A stretch of 64,000 bases of DNA from Nemania diffusa. Lineage: Eukaryota > Ascomycota > Sordariomycetes > Xylariales > Xylariaceae. Within the stretch, counting starts at the first letter, position 1, and each line of letters begins with the position of its first letter. This document shows positions 33,212-44,768 of the stretch, piece by piece. The translations under genes were made by a program, and so were the position numbers. The stretch covers positions 2,356,001 to 2,420,000 of the forward strand of contig JBBPUQ010000009.1 in assembly GCA_038501195.1 (NCBI GenBank), in the 5' to 3' direction. The notes under the pieces are model-generated. The model saw nothing but the letters and a program-made list of their open reading frames with translations, was not told the DNA's origin and did no database searches.

Positions 33212-35663
33212 ATGGCTAATGTTAGTGAGCGAGACCATGCCACTCGGCTGGATCGTTCGAATTGCATCTTGCCACCGTCTAGTACCGATTCTACTTCTAC
33301 AGGAAGAGATACTATCAGTGTGGATGTTGACCTTGGGGATCAACAGAATCCCTCATTTGCTCTTGCGGAGGTTTCATTCCCGACAATTTTAAAGGCCTGT
33401 TGGATTTTGACTCTACAATGTTTCATTGTAGCCGATGTTGTCTGCTTCAAGTACCATGGGGCCCTTGACGTTGGCGGAGATGAGAGGCCACAACCAGAAA
33501 CTCCAAAGGCAGGAAATAAAAGTCATCTAGTCCAGTATTATACTCGTGTCGATCCTGCCGAAAAAGTCTGGTCATTTTTACAACGACTTGATAGGAGCCA
33601 ACTTAATGTCAATGTTTCAGTTGAAGGTCATGAGATCGGTGTTGTTGATCAGCAATCATCTCGTCATAACTGCAATACTGGTATCTACCTGAGAGAAACT
33701 GAGAACGACATAAATGTTGCTAGTCTTGAGGTAAGTATCAGCATTCCATGAATATCCACCGTAGCAAAAGAGAATACCGCTGACGGTACCTTAGGCAGAT
33801 GTTCAATTATTAGCTGGGCCTTCACCTACATCGATCCAGCTTGTGTATAACCTATCTCACACGAGCACAGAGACGGCAACAAGCATTCTACGCACCTTTC
33901 AGCAGATATATTGGCAGATTGGGATCTCTTCGAGTCTTACACTCCTCCGCGATGTAGACACATGCGCACCTTATGATCTACAGAAGATTCAGAGCTGGAC
34001 AGGCATGGATCCTACGCCTGCCGATAGTTGTTTACACGACCTTATCTTGGAACAATGTCGCCTACGGCCCAATGAGATGGCTATTTGCTCCTGGGACGGG
34101 AATTTGACGTACAAGGAATTGGACGATTTATCACTACGGCTTGCGAACTTGCTCATGGAATTGGGTGTTGGCCCCGAAGTTTTCGTGTTGAGCTGTTTCG
34201 AAAAGTCTACATGGGCCATCGTCGCCCGTCTGGCCATATTGCGAGCTGGGGGAGCTTACATATCGATTTTTGCAAGCGACCCCCCTGTCTATCTTGAGTC
34301 TGTAATAGCTCGGACTAAGACGCGCATCTTACTTACTGACGCTTGTTATGTTGAGCGATTCAAAGGCATAGTACCAACCCTCCTCGAGTTATCTCCTACG
34401 TGGATACAAAGTCTACCAGCAGGATCCCAGACCTGCCAGAAAGTCCAACCCGACAGTGCCTGTCTAGTCCTCTTCACCTCTGGAAGCACCGGCACGCCTA
34501 AGGGGATTATTCAAAGTCATAAAGCTTATGCCTCTGCCATTAAGAACTACGCTCGTGACCTTCACCTCGATTCCCGAACAAGGTTTTTGCAGTTCGATGA
34601 TTATGCCTTCGACATAAGCAATTTGGAATTCTTGGTTCCCCTAATCCTCGGTGGTTGCTGCTGTGTCCCTGGACCGATGAAGACAATTAATGACCTGACA
34701 CGTGAAATCAACTCAATGGCTGCCGATACGATCTTCTTGACGCCCACTGTGGCCATAAAGCTAGAGCCTCAAGATATTCCTCAACTCAAGACATTATGTG
34801 TTGGAGGTGAGCCTCTTCCCAAGGACCTTGTCACTAAATGGGAGAACAGCGCGACAAAGCTAGTGAACCAATATGGCATGGGGGAGGTGGCCATATGCTG
34901 TGCTCTAAACACTAAGATTGATCCTGTTGGTGGCGCGAAGGTTGGGCGGCCCTCGACTGGAACGATATGGCTTGTCGACCCGTCTTCACCTAACAAGTTG
35001 ATGCCGATTGGCGCAGTAGGTGAAATTATCGTGGAAGGGCCTCATCTCTCTCGCGGGTACCTGGATGAGACTGCAACAAAAAGAACAGAAGCCGGATTCC
35101 TAAAGGCAATTCCTTCATGGTTGACCAAGTTGCATCCGAACAGACCTCAGACACGAATGTATAGGTCAGGAGACCTTGGCAGGCTCAACCACGACGGCAC
35201 CATCACATACCTCGGTCGCAAAGATACCATTTTGAAACTCGACGGGTGTAGGATTGACGCATTAGAAGTAGAACACCAAGCTAAGAAATGTCTCTCGGAC
35301 AATGACAACATCATTGTCGATTTGCTAGGGATCATCAATGGTCAAGACGAGCCGAGCCTAACCGCCTTGATCTATCTGGATGACCACCCTGACAGCACTC
35401 CTCCCACCGCGAATGCGGTGCCTCTACTGAAAGATGCCATCACAGACAGCTTTGCACGCGAAAAGATCGAAGATATACAAGATTGCATCGCACAGTCGCT
35501 TCCGCACTACATGATGCCCACGAGATTCGTCCTTATGTCTTGGTTGCCACGGACCGCGTCGAAAAAGGTTGACCGGAAGAAGATCCATATGTTGGGACAG
35601 CTGTTCTACTTTTCACAACTAGAGCATCGACGGAAAGACGTGTCCTACGCACAAAAAATCTGA
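33212..35663 (+). CDS. NRPS-like protein: vestigial condensation region plus intact adenylation domain, no carrier domain
   Basis: Exons 33212-33730 and 33795-35663 (64-nt intron) give 795 residues; two upstream GTG triplets are not used. Residues 1 to about 235 resemble the C-terminal half of a condensation domain (SFPTILKACWILTLQCF, LEADVQLLAGPSPTSIQLVYNLSH) but lack the HHxxxDG site. The adenylation domain follows with all core motifs: LTYKELD, LVLFTSGSTGTPKG near residue 400, FDDYAFDIS with the Asp that pairs with an amino group, NQYGMGE, YRSGDLGRLNHDGTITYLGRKD, KLDGCRIDALEVE and the catalytic Lys in PRTASKKVDRKK near residue 763. The protein stops about 30 residues later, so no thiolation, reductase or thioesterase domain exists. 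It should activate a carboxylate, probably an alpha-amino acid, as AMP ester for transfer to an unlinked carrier, or it may be a truncated NRPS. Divergent from tyrosinase. Confidence 0.87.
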
Positions 35664-36454
35664 TTATCTCTATAATTCCACGATCCTGAGGAAGAGTATT
35701 TAAAAGTTTAGTCAGGCCTGACATTTGTCACCATTATACGTTGTAAAGTCGAGTTAAGAGAACACGATTATCGCCTAACTCGTAAGTGAGCAATCTGGGG
35801 AAATATTTAATGGAGGGTGGTAATAGCGGAGTAATAATATGAAGAATAACAAAGAGTGGTAAAATGTATTCGAATGTATTCGCGCACTACACTACATCTG
35901 GACGGGTCCAACTTATGTAGCTCTATTGGCGATATTCTCTAGTTACTACTCTAATCCTACATGTATCATACCTTTGATAATGCGAAATTATTCCTGACCC
36001 TTCTAGAGACAACGGCTGAATGAATGATACTGTGACGTGAATTCTACACGCCATGGAGTGCATACTGAACCAGATAGTAGGTTACGATCGAAGAACATCG
36101 ATCACGTTCCGGACCAATAAGTTTAATGTGCTTATATATTCATCTACTAGATTGGTGTTGATGCACACCATTGCGCAATGCCAGCACGTTCATTGAGTAG
36201 CATTGTACTTTTGTTTATGTTGCCTCGAGTATCGAATGTAAGCTCAGCATCACGAATGTTACCCCTATTTACAGACTAGGACAGTTGCATAGGGTATCTA
36301 AGTTAATATTAATTTACGGAGAAGAGTGTATCACAAATCCCAATAGTACATATATACCTATAGTTGCCATTGTCGCTCTCTAGAAAGAGGCATCAACCAA
36401 AGCAGAAATCTGCTCGAAATACGATACCCCTTTCCCGGCATCATACAATTCCCC
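35664..36454. other. Convergent 3' spacer
   Basis: AT-rich 0.8 kb between the NRPS-like gene and the opposite-strand unknown gene. I looked for a downstream carrier-protein (LGGDSI-type) motif that could extend the NRPS-like gene and saw none. Confidence 0.45.
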
Positions 36455-37357
36455 TCAAGCCATCTTGACCTTCGTCCGCCCATCAGTAACAGCCTCAACA
36501 CCCCTAACCATCATCCAAGCAATCATGGCGGTATGCAGCCACCTCGAAACCGTGCCCTCAAGAAGCGTCGGTTTCCCATCCCTCCGCCTCCAAAGAATAG
36601 TCTCATTCACGAACCTAACAAACTTCTCGCCCCCCTTCTCCTCGACCATAAACCCACAATCCAAGACGCCCGTGACGACAGGCCCACTCCAACCCTCAGG
36701 AGGGCTCAGGTCAAGAAATACCCTCTCGCCCGTGCGGCTACTAACGCGTTCCCGGACAACGTAGACTCCGCAAACCCGGTCCCCGGCCTCGAAACGGCAG
36801 GCATCCAGATACGGCGTCGTGAACGTCCTCGCCAGCGCCGTGCCATCCGAGAGGCGCGAGACAATAGCTTTCATGACGAAGGCCTGCGGCGTCCACGTGA
36901 AGGCGCGCATCGTAGTGCCGAGATACGTCTCCAGGAGGCCCCTCGCACCGGGCTGGCTCTCGCCATCCGCCTCTCCCCGCCGCGCCGCGGCCCCGCGCAG
37001 GCCTGGGAGGATGCTACTCAGCGGCACGGCCTCCGAGACGACGCGCTCCCTCGCAACGACGTACCCGTCCAACGCGACGAGCACAGCGGGCGGAATAGCC
37101 AGCGTGTCGCCTCCCCCGGTGGCGTCTTCTCGCGCTGTTGACGGCGGCGCCCCTGCAAGCGGGTTAGGCGGGGTGATGCTTGCTGAAGCTGTGGTCCGCC
37201 GCGCGCCTTGCCGCAACACGTACGCTAGGTACGCCGCGGGGAGTACGACGGGCGCAACAGCGAGCAAGACGACGGGGAGGCTGCCCTTCCCGCCCTTTGC
37301 GCACCATGGTATCGATATCGGTAGATGGGGAATCGCGAGGGGATTATGTAGTCCCAT
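36455..37357 (-). CDS. Unknown GC-rich membrane protein, 300 residues
   Basis: Single-exon frame. The ATG at 37357 (MGLHNPLAIPHLP) was chosen; the frame extends upstream only from a TTG. One transmembrane segment lies near residues 27-49 (LPVVLLAVAPVVLPAAYLAYVL), followed by an Ala/Thr/Pro-rich linker. The C-terminal 200 residues form a soluble, strand-rich domain with distinctive blocks MRAFTWTPQAFVMKAIVSRL, YLDACRFEAGDRVCGVYVV, LSPPEGWSGPVVTGVLD and NETILWRRRDGKPTLLEGTVSRWLHT. I do not know this family by name, though the blocks look conserved. Base composition and third-position GC are much higher than in the AT-rich spacers on both sides. The topology would place the domain on one side of an internal or plasma membrane. 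Confidence 0.7.
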   Translation of the reverse strand: MGLHNPLAIPHLPISIPWCAKGGKGSLPVVLLAVAPVVLPAAYLAYVLRQGARRTTASASITPPNPLAGAPPSTAREDATGGGDTLAIPPAVLVALDGYVVARERVVSEAVPLSSILPGLRGAAARRGEADGESQPGARGLLETYLGTTMRAFTWTPQAFVMKAIVSRLSDGTALARTFTTPYLDACRFEAGDRVCGVYVVRERVSSRTGERVFLDLSPPEGWSGPVVTGVLDCGFMVEEKGGEKFVRFVNETILWRRRDGKPTLLEGTVSRWLHTAMIAWMMVRGVEAVTDGRTKVKMA

Positions 37358-37939
37358 AACGGCAGTTGGATGGCCTAGAGTTCCGCCGCGGCGATAGTGG
37401 AACTTAGGGCCCTGGACTGGGTCGGGAGTGCACTTTGATGAATGGCCTCTTTTATGCGCCAACTAGGCTAGGTGGGTATGTGTTAGAGTAGGTAGACGGG
37501 TTTATGATTAATTACGTAGTTTATATTGGATAAAGATTTAAATGTAAAAATGATGGGATAATAGGTCTTAAGATTGCTTAAAAAGATTCACGTTGAGTCA
37601 TCAGTGGTGGAATTTAATTAACCTCACTTAAGCTAGGTTCCCCTCGTATTTCGCGTTACTCGCCTAGACTAATATTTTGCAAAAGCTTTCGGGAGGAGAT
37701 GAGCAATACATTTCACTATAGTTTCATAGCCATTAGTTGAATGGGGTATCACTACCTAGAAAGGTACTATATAAAAAAAAAAGGGCTATATAAACTTGTT
37801 ATTCAAGTTATGATTTGTATATACAAAAGGGAATCCATTTTATGCAATGTGTGAAATCGGGATTCAACAACGCTAACAACACCTATCACATTACACCAAA
37901 CACCGTTCCTTGTGATGCGCCGTGTATTCAAATGAGCCT
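37358..37939. other. AT-rich spacer
   Basis: 0.6 kb between two genes on the same strand: upstream of the unknown gene and downstream of the copper ATPase. Contains a 10-A run near 37772. Nothing else seen. Confidence 0.4.
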
Positions 37940-40900
37940 TCATACATCCGAACGATCTAGAGTGTCCAAAGGTACGTAGCCCTCGTCCTGGTTAGACCTC
38001 TTGCCAAATAGAGAGCCAACAAGGTCCTGGGCCCGAGTAACGACTCGGTCGAAACCCCAACCACGTCCACGCTTCTTGAGCCCACCCTTTTCTGCAAGGA
38101 GAGCTTCATCCATCCAACTAGGTCGCTTCCAGAACTTGAGAAGTAGGGAGCTCACAACAACGCTAACACTGCTCGTAGCCATGGCCGCACCAGCAGCCAT
38201 GGGGTGGAGATGGAAACCAAGAGGGAGGAAGATGCCCATAGCGAAAGGCAATCCGATGATGTTATACACGCACGCCCAAGCCAGATTGAGTTTGATACGA
38301 GTGAAGATAGTCCTTGCTAAGCACAATGATGCTGGGACGTCCATTAATTGATTAGGGCGCATCAAGACGACGTCAGCGGCCTCCATCGCAACATCGGTTC
38401 CACTTGCCATGGCAATGCCAACATCCGCTGTAGCTAAGGCAGGCGAGTCGTTGATGCCGTCACCAACCATAGCAACGCGTTCACCTCTCTCTTTGAACTG
38501 AAGAATAATTTCCTGCTTCTGATCGGGAGATACGCCGGCAAAGACGTCGTCAGCGGCAATGCCAACTTGAGAGGCCACAGCCAGTGCCGTCGACCGTTGA
38601 TCACCAGTGACAATAGCTGTTTTGATTCCCATGCGATGCAAAGCAGCGATTGCCACAGCTGCTCCGTCCTTGATGGTATCCGCTAAGCAGAGATGGCCAG
38701 CGTAGATGCCATCAATAGCAATGAAGATATTTGTAGTTCCGGCTGAGAAAGATGACTTGTTTGAAGAATTTGCCTTCGTATTGATTTCCTCGGAATTTTC
38801 CACGGCAGTCTCTGGCACATCAACGCTGCTCTCGCGAAGGAAGCGAACGCTTCCGATCAAGACACGATAGCGCGTCCGCTCGGCGCTTGTTGCCGGCTCT
38901 ACGGTAGCACCAACGCCTCGCCCAACAACGGCTGTGAAGTCACCAACACTGCCTTCAAGGGTTCCTTCATGTTCAAGGCCAAGCTCCGAGCGCGCGGCTC
39001 CTAGGATGGCCTTGCCAATGGGATGCTCACTACCGGTTTCGGCTAGTCCCACAATAGTCCACCACAGTCGTCGACGCCAGTCGTTGTCTTGCCAGAGAGA
39101 AGGTAGTTTTGCGACAGCCACACTCATTTTCCCGTAGGTGATGGTTCCTGTCTTGTCGAGGACAACCTGCGTTATCTTGGTACTGGTCTCCAGGGCTGCG
39201 CCACCCTTGACGAGTATTCCATTCTCCGCGCCGACCCCGGTACCGACCATAACCGCTGTGGGAGTGGCCAAGCCCAGTGCGCAAGGGCAAGCAAAGACTA
39301 TCACAGAGATGCATAGCTTGACACAGACCATGAGCTTACCACCGCTCTTCTCCTCGAGAAATATCTTCGGGGGGTCCTTGAGCACGTGGCTGAGGATCAT
39401 CCAAACAATGAATGTTAAAAAACCAAGAATTAGAATAGTGGGTACGAAGACACCAGCCAAAGTATCCGCAAGTCGTTGAATAGGTGCTCGAGTTGTTTGC
39501 GCGTCCTGCACTAGTTTGACAATTTGGCTAAGTTGTGTATCGCGGCCGGCTCTCGTGACGCGGAAATCTACCCGTCCATGACCATTAACCGTTCCACCAA
39601 TCACGTTACTTCCCTTTTTCTTCTGGACCGGTATAGCCTCACCTGTGACCATACTTTCATCGATGTACGTTTCGCCCTGAACAATAGTACCATCGGCCGG
39701 AATCTTATCTCCAGGGCGAATAATGACAATGTCACCCACGGATATTAGTTCGGTAGGGATCACTTTCTCCTCAGTAGCGTTACCTTCAGGCGCGGTTGTC
39801 TTGGCGTCTCCTGAAGTAGGCTGTGATTCCCAGGTTTCTGCGGCCTTAGCTGCCGCGATCGGATCCGCGTAGATGGTCGCCATAGATGGTGCTAGGGACA
39901 TGAGTCTCGAGAGCGCTGTCGATGTTTGCCCTTTTGCTCGGTTTTCTAAGAATCGACCAAGCGTGATAAAGGTGATGAGCATTGTGCTTGTGTCGAAAAT
40001 GGTGCTAGGTCGGGAGTGCGGTGGAAACAAGAACGAGACAGTCATGGCGAAGATGCTGAAAAAGAAGGCTGCAGATGTACCTAAAACAACCAGCACATCC
40101 ATAGTTGGAGACCCATGCTTGATAGATTTATATGCTGAAGTGTAAAAACGTTTTCCGATACCGAATTGAACAGGAATCGTCAAAGCTAAGCAAATAACAT
40201 CGCCAAGGAATAGGCCATCAAAAAGCTCTAGGGCACCAAAATCTAAAATGGGAATGAGCATTGGAAAAATCATGTTGATGAAGAAGACTGGTAGAGCAAA
40301 TGCCAGTGAGACTTGGAATGCTCTCCGCCACTCTTGGATCTCCCTTGTTTTCGCTAGAGACTCTAGCTGGGCATTATTGTCATCATTGTCGGCAACTAAG
40401 GCATTGAAGCCTAGGCTCTCGACAGCTTCAACAATTGTACGAAGGCCAGTGACACTAGGTTGGTGGGATACAGTGAGCCTTGAAGTGGCAAGGCTCAACT
40501 TGGCCGAGCTAACGCCAGGAAGATCTGAGAGAGCCTCTTCGATGGCTTTGGCGGCTATAGCATCTGGATTTCCGTAAACCTTGAACTGAGCTGACGATGA
40601 TACGCTCCGGTCAGACGTGTCAAGTATGGTGGATAAAATCTTGGCATCGAATCCTCTATCTTCAATAATCTCGGCAATTTTCTCTGGGGATACTTTTGTC
40701 GGGTCGTGAATTATAACGGCTCTCTCGGCTAGTAAGCTGATATTAAATCTTAGAATCCCATCTTGACCAGTAAACCCACTCTCTACCGCAGATGTGCAGG
40801 CACCACAAGTCATCCCCTCGATAGCAACCGTGGTTGTGGCAACGGAGGGTTTCGAGTCATCATACCCGGTTGCCATATCTTTTCTGGGCTTCGCTTCTTC

Positions 40901-41546
40901 ACTATCGACCAATGTTGCGCCAAACCCCCGATCTTCAATGATCTCGATGATTTTATCGGCGGGTAATAGTGTAGCATCATGTTCTATCACGGCTCGCTCG
41001 GACAATAACGATATGCTGAAATGCTTCACTCCACTGACATCCGCGAACCCTCCTTCGACGGCGGACGTGCATGCTCCACAAGTCATGCCTTCAACGGCAA
41101 TGGTGGTAATCATGGTGGCAGGATCGTCTTCCCCGTGGAGGTTTGAAGGGGCGTGCTTCGGCGTTGTCATCGACGAGGGAATGTCGGTAGATAGCACCTC
41201 GGCCTCGAAACCACGGTCTTCGATGATATCTTTAATCTGCTCCGGGGATATTCGTTGCGGATCGTGCATGATCACGGCACGTTCCATGACTAGACTGACA
41301 GACACATTACCGACTCCTTCAACTCCCTTGAAGCCTGCTTCAACGGACGAAGTACATGCGCCGCATCTAATGAATGTTAGCTTCCTTACTTCGCAAGGCA
41401 GAGATTCAGTTCACGAGATTCCGGGTATCATACGTCATGCCCCCGACTCTGAGAGTCGTTGTGGCCCATCTGGTAGGTAGAGGACTCAGGGAAGAACCAG
41501 CAGCTGCAGATTCCCTCTGAGGGACTTTGATGTATGTTGGAGCCAT
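37940..41546 (-). CDS. Copper-transporting P1B-type ATPase (Ccc2/ATP7-like)
   Basis: Exons 41434-41546 and 37940-41366 (67-nt intron) give 1179 residues. The splice completes the first metal-binding motif GGMTCGACTSSVEAGF; two more HMA domains carry GMTCGACTSA. A fourth HMA-like fold (AQFKVYGNPDAIAAKAIEEAL) lacks the CxxC and cannot bind copper the same way. The pump core follows: ACPCALGLATPT in the transport helix, DKTGT with the phosphorylated Asp, TGEAIPV in the actuator domain, SEHPIGKAI and GDGINDSPAL in the nucleotide and hinge regions. In yeast Ccc2 this pump loads copper into secretory-pathway enzymes in the Golgi; export or detoxification is the other possibility. Tyrosinase, a copper enzyme, lies 6 kb away, but it has no signal peptide, so a direct supply link is not shown. 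Confidence 0.93.
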
Positions 41547-43795
41547 GGCTCAATGCGCCGGGGTGGACGGAGACGAAGAAAACCACGCAAGAGATGGAGA
41601 TCAACGGCGACGAGCGGCTTTATATATTCAAGACTGTATGTACGAGTTGCGAACACAGCTATGCAATGAACGGCATCATGGGTTGATGTTAAGTGCGCAA
41701 CACAACGTCTACACAAACAAGAGACTTGCGATAAAATAGGCAGCTGGTCAGATCCAAATGGGTCGGTAAGAAGTCAGAAATAATGCCAAGGGAGAGGCCA
41801 GCTCTTGAGCAGGCGGTTAGGATGGTTGGTTGTTTAACAAGTTGGTGATGAGAGGGAACAGGGAACAAGTGGTTTGAAGAGACTCGGGTTCGGCGGGTGG
41901 AACGATGAAGTACCTGGGTAGGTAGGTAGGTTAGGTAGTGTAGCAGGCGTGCGTAGGTCGACATCTACTTAGAGATTAGTCTAGTCTGCAGCGTTAGTGC
42001 ATTTGAGCCCCAATTTTTCTTCCTGATAGGTTTGTAATCCACATAAATGTAGGTACCTACAGTATAAGCGTCTATAATGAAGCCAATCAGCAACCCTTTG
42101 ATTAACCAATAAGTCCGGCACCCCCCGGCATTTCGCGAAGCGAATCGGCCCAAAACCAGCACCCCACCGGCGAAGACTGTGCGCGAGTTAGCTTCAGCTG
42201 TTATAGGTAGGGTAACACGGGGGATGTCTCGAGCTCGGATATGATACCACAAGTCACTCGTCACGGTCTAGCCTCACTTACTGCGTACGTACCACGCTCA
42301 ATATTTCCGAAAATAGTAATCTAGAATATAACACTGTGCCATCCTTATTGCCTAGGTATTGTGTAGCGGACACGTTTCGTTTCTCGCAGATTGTTGCTAT
42401 CATACTTAGTCTGGTGGCCATGAAGAGAAAGATCTTATGTCGTCAGCGCTGACGACAATCCTAGATGAATCTGTTAATAGCCCAAGTGGAATGAAGATGT
42501 TGCTTCCGGATAATCGATCGGATGAAAACGAGTGGGCCACAACGGCACTGGGGGAAAAGGAAATTAATTTATCTCATAAAGTGTCCTTTTTCGGCACTGT
42601 CGTCCACCACATCTATTAGCGAGCGAATGCTGTATTTGCCATAATTATCGTTTATAAACTCAATCATAATCCGTACAGCTTCTTTCGCCAAGATAGTGCA
42701 AACTTCTAATCAGTTGCCTATCTAATTAGAACATGTACCACCTTAATGTTTTAAGCCAGTAAGCCAATAATGGATAATTATAGTAATGAAGCTCGCTTCT
42801 CTTGCAAGTTTTGTTTACTATGTTTTCCGTCCCCTCTTTTTCGCAACCCTCAATATGGAGGATATGTCCATGAATGCTCATAGGTAGTTATAGCAATACG
42901 GGAGAAACATCATCAGCCCAACGTGTTCCGTCGAGGAAATAAATAAGAAACGAGTCTATAAAGAAGGTGACCCGGCTCAGGCGAGAGATCCGTGCATGGG
43001 AGAGGTAGAAATATCTACTTGTAGGGATTCTTTCTAAGGCGATAATACCGATCTTGCAATGTTACTCAATAGCTTTGTTAATTATTTAACGTATCGAATA
43101 AGGTTATTTTTATTAGAACTTATATAATACACATATAACGTGCGAGTACAAGTTATTTATCTACTTTCCATGTATAAACTCGTAGAGAGTAGAAAACGCT
43201 AGCTACCTGCATAGCTAGGCGTAAGTATAACATATGCTAAATAGGCATAGTGTGTATATAAATTATCTACACGATAATAGAGGTTATCTACACTGCTACA
43301 GAGTAGGTACAGAAGGTAGGTACTCCGTACAGAGTATGTAGACTGCCTGTCCCGCCTAGACTAGCCCACTGTAGCATAACCCCGCGTTACCAACCAGGAG
43401 CTCAAACAAGAGTGATACCAAGCCATCATTTACAAGTCACTTAGAATCCCTTCACCTCTTCTTCAAACAGCATCCTTGTGATCATCCTCTTCGCCTGCAA
43501 CCACTTCTACCAGTCCTTGGCACCGTTTACAGCACTACCAAACATACTCCGGACTGAATACTTGGGTACTTAGACGGACGATTCTCACATTTGTTTCGAG
43601 TTTCGCCAACGCATCGACATCCCTGCCTAGTCAGATCATCCTCGTCATTCTACTGTCCTCCAGTCGCATCTCGCAAGGCTGTTGGTCTAAAGTTTTTGCA
43701 ACGACACGAGCTTTGTAACGTAAACTGCCGAGAGGCTAGCAGAAGCCTGAATCGGCCAACATCGGGCCATATTGCACTCACCATCTATACGCACA
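41547..43795. other. Gene-poor spacer, 2.2 kb
   Basis: Divergent upstream regions of the copper ATPase and COP9 subunit genes. Holds a tandem TAGGTAGGTAGG run (about 41908-41936) and an imperfect palindrome TACTCCGTACAGAGTA (43321-43336). AT-rich at 42640-43300. No coding exon supported. Confidence 0.4.
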
Positions 43796-44768
43796 ATGGA
43801 GCAGACCAAAGCACTTAACGCTTTGGAGGTGAGCACTAGATATATTCATGCATCTCTACACGCCTTGTGCCCGAAGACTAACTACCCATCTACTGAAGCC
43901 CTTCCTCGCTCTGACAAAATCGGCAGCAGCGCCTCGTGCAGCCGCAGACCTTGTAACCCAAGCAACATCTAACCCAAACACATACGTCTTCGCCGAGCTG
44001 CTCGAGACGCCACAGATCCAAGCCCTCTCACAGTCGCCAGATCATGCCTCCCAATTAAAGCTTCTCGAGATCTTCTCGTACGGCACATACGCTAGCTATA
44101 TCTCGACGGCGAATCTCCCTCCCCTTAACGACGCCCAGACCCTTAAGCTACGGCAGCTATCCCTACTCACGCTTGCGAGAGACCAACACAACCTCAGCTA
44201 TGCCGCACTACAGCAGAGCCTTGGTCTCCATAACGCTCGTGCTGTCGAAGACCTCGTCATCAGCGCTGTCTACGCAGGATTAGTAGATGCACAGCTCGAC
44301 TCCCGTAATGGTGTTGTACACATCTCTTCCGTCTCGCCATTAAGAGATCTAGCCCCGGGCTCGATCCCATCAGCGCTAAACTCACTACGCGAGTGGTCGG
44401 GACGCTGCACCTCGACACTTGAGGATCTTGAGGCACAGATCGCAAGAATCAAAATGCTTGCGACTAAGCGCCATAACGATAAGAAGGCACGGATAGAGCA
44501 TATAACATTACTAGTTGAGCAGGAGAAGAACAGTGAGACAAACATGAATGGCCCACGCCATAGAGCTATGTTTAACCAGGCCTTGGCGAAGATGCAAGCC
44601 CAGCGATTCGGTAAGCGAGGCAGCGGCAGTCTCGAGGCGAATGCGGACGATGACGAGGCCATGGATGTCGATGACGAGGAACCCGACGACGGAGAGGGCG
44701 GAGGTAGCACAAGCGGCGTAGCACTGGGTGGCCCGGGTAAGAAGCGCGCTAATCGAAGGAAGCTATAG
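43796..44768 (+). CDS. COP9 signalosome subunit 7 (PCI domain)
   Basis: A short first exon of 11 codons (43796-43828), then 43899-44768 after a 70-nt intron, gives 300 residues. The splice yields the continuous start MEQTKALNALEPFLALTKSAA. The PCI domain spans roughly residues 40-165 (FAELLETPQIQAL, KLLEIFSYGTYASYI, LKLRQLSLLTLARDQHNLSYAALQQSL, VEDLVISAVYAGLVDAQLD). A coiled helix follows, then an acidic Gly-rich tail and a basic end (KKRANRRKL). This order is that of Csn7/CsnG, a scaffold subunit of the COP9 signalosome that removes Nedd8 from cullins and controls development in moulds. The basic tail could be a nuclear signal. The neighbouring 3' region is GA-rich. Confidence 0.88.

Noticed and set aside
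40794..41480. 228-codon plus-strand frame
   Set aside because: Antisense of the repeated HMA domains of the copper ATPase, which have strong motifs on the minus strand.
4090..41546. Idea that the whole left half is one large secondary-metabolite cluster
   Set aside because: Housekeeping genes (Ted1-like, Tim17-like, proline dehydrogenase, Cgi121) break it up; only 23.6-35.7 kb is free of them.
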